A stretch of 64,000 nt of DNA from Tritrichomonas musculus (Eukaryota; Parabasalia; Tritrichomonadida; Tritrichomonadidae): positions 1,426,001 to 1,490,000 of the forward strand of contig JAPFFF010000038.1 of NCBI GenBank assembly GCA_039105265.1. The letters run 5' to 3'. The translations under genes were made by a program, and so were the position numbers. The notes below the pieces were generated by a model. It was not told where the DNA came from. It saw only the letters and a program-made list of their open reading frames with translations, and did no database searches. Shown here in pieces: positions 51,648 to 62,246 of this stretch. Each line of letters begins with the position of its first letter. The first letter of the stretch is position 1.

Positions 51648-53283
51648 AATAAATTTCTTTTTAATAAAAATTAATCTAACTTTAATAATTATTAACATTT
51701 TAAAAATAAAGAGTGTCAAACAAATGAAGTTTGATTCAATTAATAATTAATTTCAAAATAAAATTAATAGAATTTTATAACCCACATTTTTTATATCACA
51801 TTTCTTTTTGGTGGCTAAATGATTTTAAGTATATTTTTAAAATTATAAGTTGCACTCTAGCCCCCAAATTTTTATTTTATAATTATTCTTTATGGCATAG
51901 ACGTACCGTACTTCGAGCTTTACGCAGTTAACATTTTCTTATATGTTCATTTTATCATAATATTTAATCCTATTAGATGGAAATTTTAAAGATATAATTT
52001 ATTATCTTTATTTATCCTAAATAAAACGATTTTTGGCATTAGAATTTAATAAAGTTATGTTAAATAAAGATTTGATGTTAAATACACAAATGTTTCCATA
52101 ATTTTAATATGCAGAAATCAATTTTTTTTTAAAAAAAAGCCTATCAAATTGCCTCTATATCAGTGCCTTTAAACAATCAAAAAATCAATAATATATATGA
52201 TAATTGTCTTTCATTATTTCATGTAGTTCATTAATTTCCTTATTTATCATTTTTTGCTTAATAAAAATTTGATTTTAATGATTTTTTTCTTAAGATTTTA
52301 AAATTGAATGAGTCAAAACACATATCATTTTTGAATAGTTTACAGTACCACATTTGAATTATTCAAAAATGGTCAAATATTGGTCAAAACAGGCCCGTCT
52401 TTCGAGATGCAGTTTATATTGTCTAAACTATTTCAAAAAGTTGTATATACGATCATATATAATCACAAACATATTTTGTAAAGTGGAAGCTCCTGGTCCT
52501 TATTTAGTTTGCATTTTAAATTACCTTATTTGACATAACAGTATTTTCTTTCTAAATAAAATAATTTAAAAATAATGAGATGCATTGCGCCTTTTTAATT
52601 TTTCGAGTGAATTTGAAATTTAGTGATTAGTATTTATTATTATTAACACTTTCTTGATTACTTTTCTGTAATAATATGCAATTTTTATGGTTAATCAATG
52701 CTTTTATGCTTTTATATCATTTCTCTCATAATCTCCCTTTTCTGATAATGTTGTCATCAAGTATTTTTTTAAAGTTTTTAGATTTTTAGATTTTTAGTTT
52801 TAATTTTAATTTTAATTTTAATCCTTATGAAGTTCACACTGTGAATTTTCATTTATTTGGTAAATATTTTATTTTGATCTGTTTTTAATGCTCTTTTTTA
52901 TATTAATCTACGATTATTTTTAATTGAAAAAGTTTCCAAAAAAGTGGAGGCTAAAATCCATATTTTAACATTTTTTTCCCAAATTTCCTTTCAATTTATG
53001 GGGGCTAAAAAAACTTCACATTTTGAAAGGGCTAAAGAAACTTTAAACTTGTAAATATATATGAAAACAATGCAAAATTATTTAAAGTAAACTAAAATGG
53101 AGGCTATTTGTTCATTTTGCAAATAGCTGAGAATAGATATGTGACATAAAAAATTGGGGACTAGGTTGGAATTTTCTTTAAATATAATTTTCATACATTC
53201 TTTATTATGTCTCTCCTAAATCTTTTCAAATGATAAAATATAAAATGAAGAATAAATGTAAAATATTATTTTTTATTTATTAA
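51648..53283. other. Intergenic region, mostly an inverted-repeat arm
   Basis: 1.6 kb with no gene. From about 51780 to 53010 it is the left copy of a diverged repeat whose inverted counterpart lies at 60470-61610. Confidence 0.6.
51780..53010. repeat. Diverged inverted repeat, left arm
   Basis: The reverse complement of about 51785-51880 resembles 61501-61605 (shared TTGGGGGCTA, AAATCATTTAGCC, AAAGAAATGTGATAT). The reverse complement of about 52830-53005 resembles 60475-60650 (shared TTTTTTTAGCCCCC, ATTGAAAGGAAA, AATAATCGTA, AAAGAGCA). Order and spacing are preserved, so this is one diverged repeat of about 1.1-1.2 kb. Confidence 0.65.
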
Positions 53284-55011
53284 TTAATATGTTGTGACTT
53301 TTGCTATTGATGGTATCGAGAGATTTCTTAGATCAATAAATGATGGAATTGATATTTGTGTTAATGATGAACATTCTCTGAAAGCATAATCTCCAATTGA
53401 AGTCACAGATGATGGAATTGATATTTGTGTTAATGATGAACATCCATAGAAAGCAGAATATCCAATTGAAGTCACAGATGATGGAATTGATATTTGTGTT
53501 AATGATGAACATCCATAGAAAGCAAAATATCCAATTGAAGTCACAGATGATGGAATTGATATTTGTGTTAATGATGAACATCCACAAAAAGTATAATCTC
53601 CAATTGAAGTTACAGATGATGGAATTGATATTTGTGTTAATGATGAACATCCACAAAAAGCACGATCTCCAATTGAAATTACAGATGATTGAATTGATAT
53701 TTGTGTTAATGATGAACATCCATCGAAAGCAGAATTTCCAATTGAAGTTACAGATGATGGAATTGATATTTGTGTTAATGATGAACATCCATCGAAAGCA
53801 GAATTTCCAATTGAAGTTACAGATGATGGAATTGATATTTGTGTTAATGATGAACATTCTCTGAAAGCATGATCTCCAATTGAAGTTACAGATGATGGAA
53901 TTGATATTTGTGTTAATGATGAACATCGACAGAAAGCAGAATATCCAATTGAAGTTACAGATGATGGAATTGATATTTGTGTTAATGATGAACATTCTCT
54001 GAAAGCAGAATCTCCAATTGAAGTTACAGATGATGGAATTGATATTTGTGTTAATGATGAACATTCTCTGAAAGCAGAATCTCCAATTGAAGTCACAGAT
54101 GATGGAATTGATATTTGTGTTAATGATGAACATCCATAGAAAGCATATCTTCCAATTGAAGTTACAGATGATGGAATTGATATTTGTGTTAATGATGAAC
54201 ATCCATAGAAAGCATATCTTCCAATTGAAGTTACAGATGATGGAATTGATATTTGTGTTAATGATGAACATTCTTTGAAAGCATAATCTCCAATTGAAGT
54301 CACAGATGATGGAATTGATATTTGTGTTAATGATGAACATCGACAGAAAGCAGAATCTCCAATTGAAGTCACAGATGATGGAATTGATATTTGTGTTAAT
54401 GATGAACATCCATAGAAAGCAGAATATCCAATTGAAGTTACAGATGATGGAATTGATATTTGTGTTAATGATGAACATCCATCGAAAGCATAATCTCCAA
54501 TTGAAGTTACAGATGATGGAATTGATATTTGTGTTAATGATGAACATCCATCGAAAGCAGAATATCCAATTGAAGTTACAGATGATGGAATTGATATTTG
54601 TGTTAATGATGAACATTCTCTGAAAGCATAATCTCCAATTGAAGTTACAGATGATGGAATTGATATTTGTGTTAATGATGAACATCCATCGAAAGCAGAA
54701 TATCCAATTGAAGTCACAGATGATGGAATTGATATTTGTGTTAATGATGAACATTCTCTGAAAGCATGATCTCCAATTGAAGTTACAGATGATGGAATTG
54801 ATATTTGTGTTAATGATGAACATCCACAAAAAGCATGATCTCCAATTGAAGTTACAGATGATGGAATTGATATTTGTGTTAAATTGGTATTTCCATTGAA
54901 AAGATGTTTGGGTATTTCTTTTTCTTTTAATAATAAAAAATAAATAACTTCAACATCATTTTGACTGGCCGCTTTTTGTAATGCTGTCTTATAAAAAAAA
55001 ATATGAAACAT
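53284..55011 (-). CDS. BspA-like LRR protein with near-identical repeats, ankyrin stub at N-terminus
   Basis: From the first ATG in frame (55011) about 575 residues; the frame is open a little further upstream. The first 45 residues contain an ankyrin fragment (KTALQKAASQNDVEVIYFLL). Then come 22 LRR_5 repeats of 23 residues, SSLTQISIPSSVTSIG-x-x-AF-x-x-C, plus a partial last one. The core is almost invariant; nearly all differences fall in the D/Y/N/R-Y/S/H-A-F and following two positions. No signal peptide or membrane helix. The upstream neighbour on the same strand (56334-55165) is in the same register, with three in-frame stops between them (55165, 55138, 55102). The two may be halves of one ankyrin-LRR gene that broke, or separate genes. 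Confidence 0.7.
   Translation of the reverse strand: MFHIFFYKTALQKAASQNDVEVIYFLLLKEKEIPKHLFNGNTNLTQISIPSSVTSIGDHAFCGCSSLTQISIPSSVTSIGDHAFRECSSLTQISIPSSVTSIGYSAFDGCSSLTQISIPSSVTSIGDYAFRECSSLTQISIPSSVTSIGYSAFDGCSSLTQISIPSSVTSIGDYAFDGCSSLTQISIPSSVTSIGYSAFYGCSSLTQISIPSSVTSIGDSAFCRCSSLTQISIPSSVTSIGDYAFKECSSLTQISIPSSVTSIGRYAFYGCSSLTQISIPSSVTSIGRYAFYGCSSLTQISIPSSVTSIGDSAFRECSSLTQISIPSSVTSIGDSAFRECSSLTQISIPSSVTSIGYSAFCRCSSLTQISIPSSVTSIGDHAFRECSSLTQISIPSSVTSIGNSAFDGCSSLTQISIPSSVTSIGNSAFDGCSSLTQISIQSSVISIGDRAFCGCSSLTQISIPSSVTSIGDYTFCGCSSLTQISIPSSVTSIGYFAFYGCSSLTQISIPSSVTSIGYSAFYGCSSLTQISIPSSVTSIGDYAFRECSSLTQISIPSFIDLRNLSIPSIAKVTTY
53340..54890 (-). repeat. 69-bp coding tandem repeat (22 units)
   Basis: 22 LRR-coding units of 69 bp are almost identical at DNA level (shared GATGGAATTGATATTTGTGT on the plus strand). 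Variation is confined to the codons for the second half of each LRR and to one GTT/GTC synonymous site. This is a recently homogenised array. Confidence 0.92.
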
Positions 55012-55164
55012 TGAAAAAAATTGGTGTCGATGAATGTTATAAAAATATTCAATATTTGAAATATCATAAAATATACACTTATCGAACACAATTAAAATGT
55101 TTTATGATGTTATCTTATTGAATTGTGGTCGCTGAAATCAGTTCTTCATCAAAATATTTGTGAT

Positions 55165-56334
55165 TTAAATAATTTTCATTTTGATTCCTTCTTCTTTCTC
55201 TTTCAATAAAAGGTTGAAAAGTTCGTTATATTTATAGAGGTGCAAATAGAAGAATCCATGCTCTTTGATGGTTTCTGTCTCTAAATAATAGTAATTATGG
55301 TATTTTATGCAATTACATGTAATCGTTTCGTTTCGTTTTGGATCTTTTTCTTCTTGAAACAGAAAATTATTTTGAATGTAGTCAGCGAAATCATTGTGAT
55401 GGCATTTAATTGATTCAGTAAGGCATCTCAAATATTCGTTATTTGCTTCATTTAATTCTTCTTCATTTTTGTTATCAAATTTTGGTGGACAAACCTCCTT
55501 TGTTTCAAGAATATGAATCAATGATGCATTTTTTGAATGAATCGCATAAAGCCACAGCGATGCTCTCAATTCAACTTCACTCATCATCAAATATTGAAAA
55601 ATTTGAATCGATCCAAAGAAAGCTGAATATTCAATCAGAGTCGTATCTTTTCGTTCGAGTAAGAATGAATTGGTCTCAAAAATTGATGGCGTAATTTGGC
55701 TTGAAAGTGAACAGTTACTCCGAGTCACATATGAAACGAATTCTTCAACTGAATCATTTCGTATCATTGAGCAAATGTGCGAGTCATTCTCGCCTTCTTC
55801 GCGTTTCAAATCATAGTTGTCAAAAATATTTGATGACTTATTTAAAAGTTCGTTTTTAACCGTTTTCATTTTCTCTTCTCCTAAAAATTCTTCGAGCTCG
55901 GGATAGAAAAAGTGGCAGTAACGGTTACCGTTAGCTTCGTATTTAGTCATCATCGATTCACAAATATTGTCTGTTAGTCTTATGACATCATTCGACAATA
56001 GAAAATGAACGAGTAATTTGTTGTCTTCAAAAATATAGAAGATTTCCTCATTTGACAAGGTCTGTTTGATTTGGCCTTTATAGTGAAGAAGAAGTTGTTT
56101 AGTTCTGGCGATGAAAGTTGTATCACGGTGGTGTTCGTCACTGATATTTTTTATAATTCGCAAAAAGTCTTTCATGTCTTCAAAAGCTCCATCTTTGTCT
56201 TTCTGCTTGAGATTTGGAGATGATCTTTCAAAACATTCTTCAATCGTTGTGTAGTCGAAATTCTCATCTGAATTTTCAAGAAATTCGAGAATTTCAGCGT
56301 AAAGCTTTTTCTTATCAGCGATATAGCTTTCCAT
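55165..56334 (-). CDS. DUF3447-type ankyrin protein (possibly the 5' half of a split gene)
   Basis: 389 residues starting MESYIADKKKLYAEILEFLE, the usual opening of the large trichomonad DUF3447/ankyrin family. Helical regions follow, with the DUF3447 core near residues 230-300 (TTLIEYSAFFGSIQIFQYLM, then LWLYAIHSKNASLIHILE). The protein stops at 55165 just where members of this family normally run into canonical ankyrin repeats. The next frame (from 55089 down) continues in the same register with an ankyrin fragment. Either this is a short family member or a truncated gene. No membrane segment. CCTCTTTGCAAAT precedes the ATG; no perfect initiator. Confidence 0.7.
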   Translation of the reverse strand: MESYIADKKKLYAEILEFLENSDENFDYTTIEECFERSSPNLKQKDKDGAFEDMKDFLRIIKNISDEHHRDTTFIARTKQLLLHYKGQIKQTLSNEEIFYIFEDNKLLVHFLLSNDVIRLTDNICESMMTKYEANGNRYCHFFYPELEEFLGEEKMKTVKNELLNKSSNIFDNYDLKREEGENDSHICSMIRNDSVEEFVSYVTRSNCSLSSQITPSIFETNSFLLERKDTTLIEYSAFFGSIQIFQYLMMSEVELRASLWLYAIHSKNASLIHILETKEVCPPKFDNKNEEELNEANNEYLRCLTESIKCHHNDFADYIQNNFLFQEEKDPKRNETITCNCIKYHNYYYLETETIKEHGFFYLHLYKYNELFNLLLKEKEEGIKMKII

Positions 56335-56465
56335 ATTTGCAAAGAGGAAAAAAAAAAGTAATTTTTTATAAATATATTGAAAAAGTTTATATAATTCAAA
56401 AAAATTGTCAAAATATTTTATTTGTTATAAAATAATTATATAAATATTTTTGAACGAATTCAAAA

Positions 56466-56553
56466 GTTTCATAGCTCAGTCGGCAATCCTCTTTTTGAGG
56501 CGATCTTTGTTATGATGAAGCAAAGGTTTAGGGTTCGAGTCCCAGTATAACCA
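56466..56553 (+). ncRNA. tRNA-like Pol III transcription unit
   Basis: A consensus A box (TAGCTCAGTCGG, 56472-56483) and B box (GGTTCGAGTCC, 56532-56542) are spaced as in a tRNA. An 8-T terminator follows at 56554. The acceptor stem pairs poorly and the anticodon arm (CTTTG/CAAAG with an 11-nt loop) is off-size. So this is a tRNA pseudogene, an unusual intron-bearing tRNA or a small Pol III RNA. Confidence 0.4.
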
Positions 56554-56561
56554 TTTTTTTT
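56554..56561 (+). terminator. Pol III T-run after tRNA-like unit
   Basis: Eight T immediately after ...AACCA. Confidence 0.5.
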
Positions 56562-56576
56562 ATTTCATTCCTCATT

Positions 56577-59500
56577 ATGAAATCCATTTCTTTTCCTCAA
56601 AATAAAATTTTTGAATAGCTTATAAACTCTCAAAAGAAAAATTCACAGTTTAATACATTAGATGAATTCATCCTGCAGGATAAAATTGGATCTGGTTCTT
56701 TTGGTAAAGTATATAAAGTAAAATATAAACAAAATCTCCAAAGATCCATTAGAAGAAGATTCCACAGAATTAATTCTAAATCTTTCTAGAGAAGTCAATA
56801 TCATATCTAAATTAAATCATCCATCAATTCTCAAATTTATTGAATACAGTCCCTTAAATTTTCATTTAAAACCAAAACATGTCATTATAACAGAATTTGC
56901 TTCAAACGGCTCCCTTGAAGATCTCATTTTACTAGAACGTAACTCCGAATCAGACTCCAATTAAAACGACACACTCAAACTGATCATTATCTACGGAATT
57001 GCTGCAGCCATGTCATATCTTCATTCTCACGACATTATTCATCGAGATTTGAAGCCAGGGAACATTTTATTGAATGATTTTTTGCTTCCAAAAATTTCTG
57101 ATTTTGGCCTCTCCAGATTCAGTCCAAAAAGTGACGAAAGTCTTACATCTAGATCTTCCAATGGTGTCAAAGGGACCCCATTTTATATGTCACCCGAAAT
57201 AAGGGATAAGGCAGAATATAGCAAGTCCTGTGATGCTTATGCCTTTGCGATCATTGTCTATGAAATCATCACAAATTTGAAGCCGTTTAATAAATTGAAC
57301 TTTTTCCAAATTCCTGTCAAAGTTCATCAAGGAATTCGTCCTGAATTCAAATTTGAGATTCCAAAATCATACAGAAATCTCTTTGAAAAATGTTGGTCAC
57401 AGAAAACATTCAATATACCAACATTCGATGAAATTTTGAATGACTTGAAAACAAAAGAAAATTACATAACTGAAAAAGTCAACAAAAATGACTTTTTCAA
57501 TTATAAAATATCTTTCGACTCAGATAGAGTAATCTCATTGACAGGATACATTGATGAAGGATCATCAACATCCAATCATTCATCAAGCCAAAAAGATGAT
57601 TCAAAAACAAATTCGTCCGTTATAATCATTGAAAATTTGACACCAAAAAATTCAATGATTCCTTATAAGCTCTTTCTAAGTTTGAATGATAAATGCAAAG
57701 AAACAGTCCAACAAACGATTGATGATCCTAAAAATCAATTCAAACTTGGCCAATTCTTAATTGAAGGCCAATATAACTTCCCACGAAATGTTCAACTTGG
57801 AATCAAAGAATTGAAAATTTCGTTTGAAAACGGAAATGATGAAGCTTTTCTTTACTATTGTAGCATGCTAATTAAAGGAAAAATCATTCCAAAGAACCAC
57901 AAAAAGGTAATAAAAATAATTACAGAAAGATATGATAGTAATGATTCATTATTTCTATTTATTTATGGCAGTCATTTAAAGCAAGAAAAGAAATATGAAG
58001 AATCTTTTCCATGATAAGAATGATTTTGAAAATGCTGAAAAAGCAGGGAATGTTGATACCATTTATGATTTAGCCAAGATGTTTTACAAAGGAACTGGAA
58101 CGCCTACTGACAAAGCTAAATCGACTCTTTATTATGAAAGAGCAATTGAAAAAGGAAGCATAAAAGCGATATTTGTACAAATATGGCTCACTTAAAGAAG
58201 ATTTGAAACTAATCAAGGAAGCTGCTGATAAATGGCACATTAAGGCACTTTATCATTATTCACAAATGCTTAATGAAGATGAAGAATCGGATAAATATTT
58301 GAAAGAATCCGCTTATAAAGGGCGCGTTGAATCGATGTACAAATATGGACTCAAATTGTACAGGCGAGAAAAGAATGTAGAAGAAAAAGAAGAATCGATA
58401 CAATTTCTGAAAAAAGCAAGTGATAAAGGTCAAATTGAATTCATTTACAAATATGGCGAAATTATTGGAATGGGTGATGGAGTTCCAATTGATAAAGACA
58501 AAGCAATTAAGCATTATAAAATGTCAATTGAATTAGATAATTCATTTGCAATGAATGATTATGCAATGATGCTTGCCAAAGGAGATGGAATAACACAAAA
58601 CAAAGAAGAAGTAATTAAATATTTCAAAAATGCAATTGATAAGAATGATTCTACTGCAATATATAATTTAGCATGTCTTTTACAAGATGAAAATATTGAA
58701 GAATCAGTTAAATACTTCAAAATGGCAATTGATAAATGGAATGTTAGTGCAATGACAACTTTTGCTTTCATGTTGAAAAAAGGAGAAGAAATTCCAATCA
58801 ATATTGAAGAATCTATTCGAATTAACAAAATGGCAATTGATAAAGGCGATGACACAGTAATGTATAATTACGCTGTCATGTTGCAAGATGGTGATGAAAT
58901 TCCACCGAATAAAGAAGAATCTGTTAAATATTATAACATGGCAATTGATAAAGGAAACTTAGATGCGATAAATAATTATGCAATGATGCTTGAAAATGGT
59001 GATGGAATCCCTCAAAATAAAGAAGAAGCAAGAAAGATTTACCAGATTGGAATAGATCGAGGTGATGACGATTCAATGACAAACTGTGCAATGATGTTAG
59101 AAAATGAAGGAAATATTGAAGAAGCAATCAAATTATATAAAATGGCAATTGAAAAAGAGAATTCTACAGCAATGACAAACCATGCAATGATATTGGAGAA
59201 CGGTGAAGGTGTTCCTGCAAATAAAAAAGAAGCTGCAAAGTACTACAAAATATCTGCTGATAAAGGTTGCCCAACTGCTATGTTTAACTTGGCAACAATG
59301 CTTGAAGAAGGCAAAGGTGTCCCTGTAAATAAAGAAGAAGCAGTCAAGTACTACAAATTGTCTGCTGTTTGCGGAGATAAAGTGGCAATGTACGCATATG
59401 GCTCATTGGTGTTTTTAGTGGTGATGGCGTCCCTGAGAATAAAGAAGAAGGAATCACTTACATAGAAATGGCAGGTGATTCTGGAAGTGTCCCAGCGATG

Positions 59501-59638
59501 AGGAAAATAGCAGTGATTCTGGAAAAAGGTGATGGTATTGAAGCCAATATTGAAGAAGCAATGAAATATTACAAAATGGCTCAAAATTTTAATGATTATG
59601 ATGAAGAAGAAGAGGAAGAAGAATTTATTGATGAATAG
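56577..59638 (+). pseudogene. Broken protein kinase-Sel1 repeat gene
   Basis: The original start is probably the ATG at 56577, directly after TCATTC and TCATTA initiator motifs. Kinase pieces follow: Gly-rich loop KIGSGSFGKVYK (about 56688), then in another frame the helix C region (LSREVNIISKLNHPSILKFI). From 57010 come IIHRDLKPGNILL, ISDFGLSR and GTPFYMSPEI, the catalytic and activation loops of a Ser/Thr kinase. Sel1 repeats run from about 57700 to the stop at 59638, including a tail piece (GVPENKEEGITYIEMA). Breaks visible: in-frame stops near 56616 and 56962 and frameshifts near 56740, 58005, 58185 and 59415. The lysine that pairs with ATP is in the damaged part. A dead member of the kinase-Sel1 class; intact relatives are expected elsewhere in such a genome. 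Confidence 0.75.
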
Positions 59639-59718
59639 GTTTTATTAATCATTATCAATATATGTGGAAACTTCCTATTTTATATTTATATATAAATTAT
59701 AATGAACTCTAAATTAAT

Positions 59719-59753
<35 letters not shown>

Positions 59754-62246
59754 CATTTTTTTCTCACAGATAAACAGATGTCTTCTATGAATAATTCTTA
59801 AAATCAAATTTTCATGAATGAAATCAAGTTTTTATTCGGAAAAATCAATCTTGTAAATCCAATTCTATATCCAAATATTTACGAAAATATTAATTCGCAT
59901 TCCAAATATGATACATAATAATTATTCATATCTTGCTGAATGATGCAAAAAATATTCACAGGATATTGATTTACAAAAGTTTCCGTAATTTTATTATGTA
60001 GAAATCATTTTTTTTTTTATTAATTAAATTACCCTTCGGACGTAATTGGAATTTTATAAAATTCAATGAAAAGACGTATTAAAATGTTAAAATTGCCGAA
60101 ATGAAACGTAATTAAATAATTTATATAGAAATAAAAAAAAGCAAAGAGGTTTAGTATCGAACTTAATACTTTAGCCTCAATTTAATTTTGCCTCTAAGCT
60201 AGAGCTCTCAAATTTGAAAGGACAAAATATTTATTTTTAAAGATCAATATTTTAATTTTTCAAAGGCAACTTTTTATTAACTTTTTCTAAAAAAGTCGTA
60301 TTCTAATTATTTGATAGATCTTCAAATGCAGATTTCAGTCTGACCGATTCTATGAGATTATTCAAATTAATTGAGATATTTTTTTGAAGTCAATAATTTA
60401 TATATAACTCATAAAAAAAAACAATATATAAACAATTAAACATTTGAATATAAATAATAACATTATTTTATGGGGAACTTTTTTTAGCCCCCAAAAATTG
60501 AAAGGAAAAATGGGGGGAAAAATGTAAAAAAGTGTTTTTTATCCCCCACTTTTTTGATAACTTTTTCAATTGAAAATAATCGTAAATTTAATTTAAAAAA
60601 AGAGCAAAAAAAGCATATTAAAATAAAATAAATGCAAAAAAAGGAAGTTATGTGTTAAAAAACATATAAAGATAAAAATAAAACGAAAAATTCTAAAAAA
60701 CATCAATAATTCTTGATGATTACTCTATTAAGATAAACTATTTAATGATAGATAGAATAAAAAGGGAAAGAATCATTAACTCATACTGGAAATTATATAT
60801 TATCTCAAAAAAAGCCATAAAGCTGGTGTTTATATTAACATGAATAAATTATTATATTTCATATTCATTATAAAAATATGAAAGTATAATGTCTGGTTTA
60901 AGTTTAAGATCATTTTGGGCAAAAAGAAAATGCTGCTGCGTTAAATAATTAAATTAAAATTGATACAAAATAAGAATTAGGGTGTTTCTTTTATTACCAA
61001 AAATTTTGTGAGAATATATGGTTGTAATATAAACTTTTTGAAAACACTCTGACCATATAAACTATCAAAAATATATAAAAAAAATCGTTTAGTAAAAGCA
61101 AAATAAAGTCGTTTAGTTTTTTTTAATAAACAACAAAAATAATTAAAAATAGAGAAATTCTTTGGTGAATAAAATAATAAACGATATTCGAAAATAATTA
61201 CACATATATAACCAAAAGCGCAAGAAAAATTTTTAGAATATATAATCTTTGATTAAACAAAACATTATATATAGAGAAAATATTATAAATAAAACCTTTA
61301 AACATTTTATTTCTATCAAATTCAAGAGATAAGATGTCCTTTTTACCTATAAATAGAGATAAATAATAATATCCTTTTTTATTTTCAACCAATTCTATTT
61401 ATTTATTTAGTAATATGCATAAAGGAGCAACAAAGAAAAAATATTTTGGGAAATACTTGCGAAATGTAAAGTCTATGGGATGAAAAACACTTATGAATAA
61501 AAAAAATTGGGGGCTAAAATACAACTTTCATTAAAAAAATAAACTAAAAATCATTTAGCCCCCAAAAGAAATGTGATATGAAAAATGGGGGCTAGAATGC
61601 ATTTTCCCTTATTTTATAATATATAATAATAATAAAAAGTACTATTAAAGCAGTATGTGAAAAATCAAATTTAAATCATTCTGAAAAAATTAATGATAAT
61701 TAAATAAATTAAATAAATAAATCATTTGATGTTTATTAATAGCAAATCAGCTATTTGTTCAGTAAAAAATAATGTATTTTTTCAAAATGAAATATTCGTA
61801 AATAGAACTCAATTTCAACTCCAAAATTTTAGATTGGAGAAAAAAATAGTATTATATATTAACAATCATTTATCAAAAATATTATTTATCAGGTATTTGG
61901 CGAGAAAACGAACCTCGACAAAAAAAGTCGAACGATAGATTCAATTCTTTCAAAATTATTTGAGTAAAAACTCTCGATTTACTCGTTAGACGATTAGAAT
62001 TTCAAAAAATTATTTTCAAACTAATTATTGAAAATTGAATATCATTGAAAGTATGTATTATTTATTATGTATATTTCTTGATCAATTATATATATACATT
62101 TAATATAAATATTAAAATAAATTATATATATAAAAATAAATAATAAATTAATAAATAAATCTAATGTAATCCTTTATTATTATATAAAAATACATAAAAA
62201 TAACATTATAAGGTCAATTTATAACCATATCTCTCTTTTTATATTA
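59639..62246. other. Intergenic region with inverted-repeat arm
   Basis: 2.6 kb without a supported gene. It contains a poly(T) run of about 33 bp (59721-59753), a stretch near 59972-60025 that resembles 52086-52140 in direct orientation (TTTCC(G/A)TAATTTTA...AGAAATCA), and the right arm of the inverted repeat. The last 600 bp before the polymerase gene are A/T-rich and may include the edge of the Polinton. Confidence 0.5.
60470..61610. repeat. Diverged inverted repeat, right arm
   Basis: Inverted counterpart of 51780-53010. Shares runs with AGCCCCC and its complement at both ends and the same order of internal blocks. Confidence 0.65.

Noticed and set aside
53333-54829. 498-codon minus-strand frame (MFIINTNINSIICNFNW repeats) overlapping the LRR gene
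   Set aside because: A frame-shifted reading of the 69-bp LRR repeat; the LRR frame is the recognised protein.
61726-61938. 70-codon plus-strand frame ahead of the polymerase gene
   Set aside because: A/T-driven composition and no recognisable domain.
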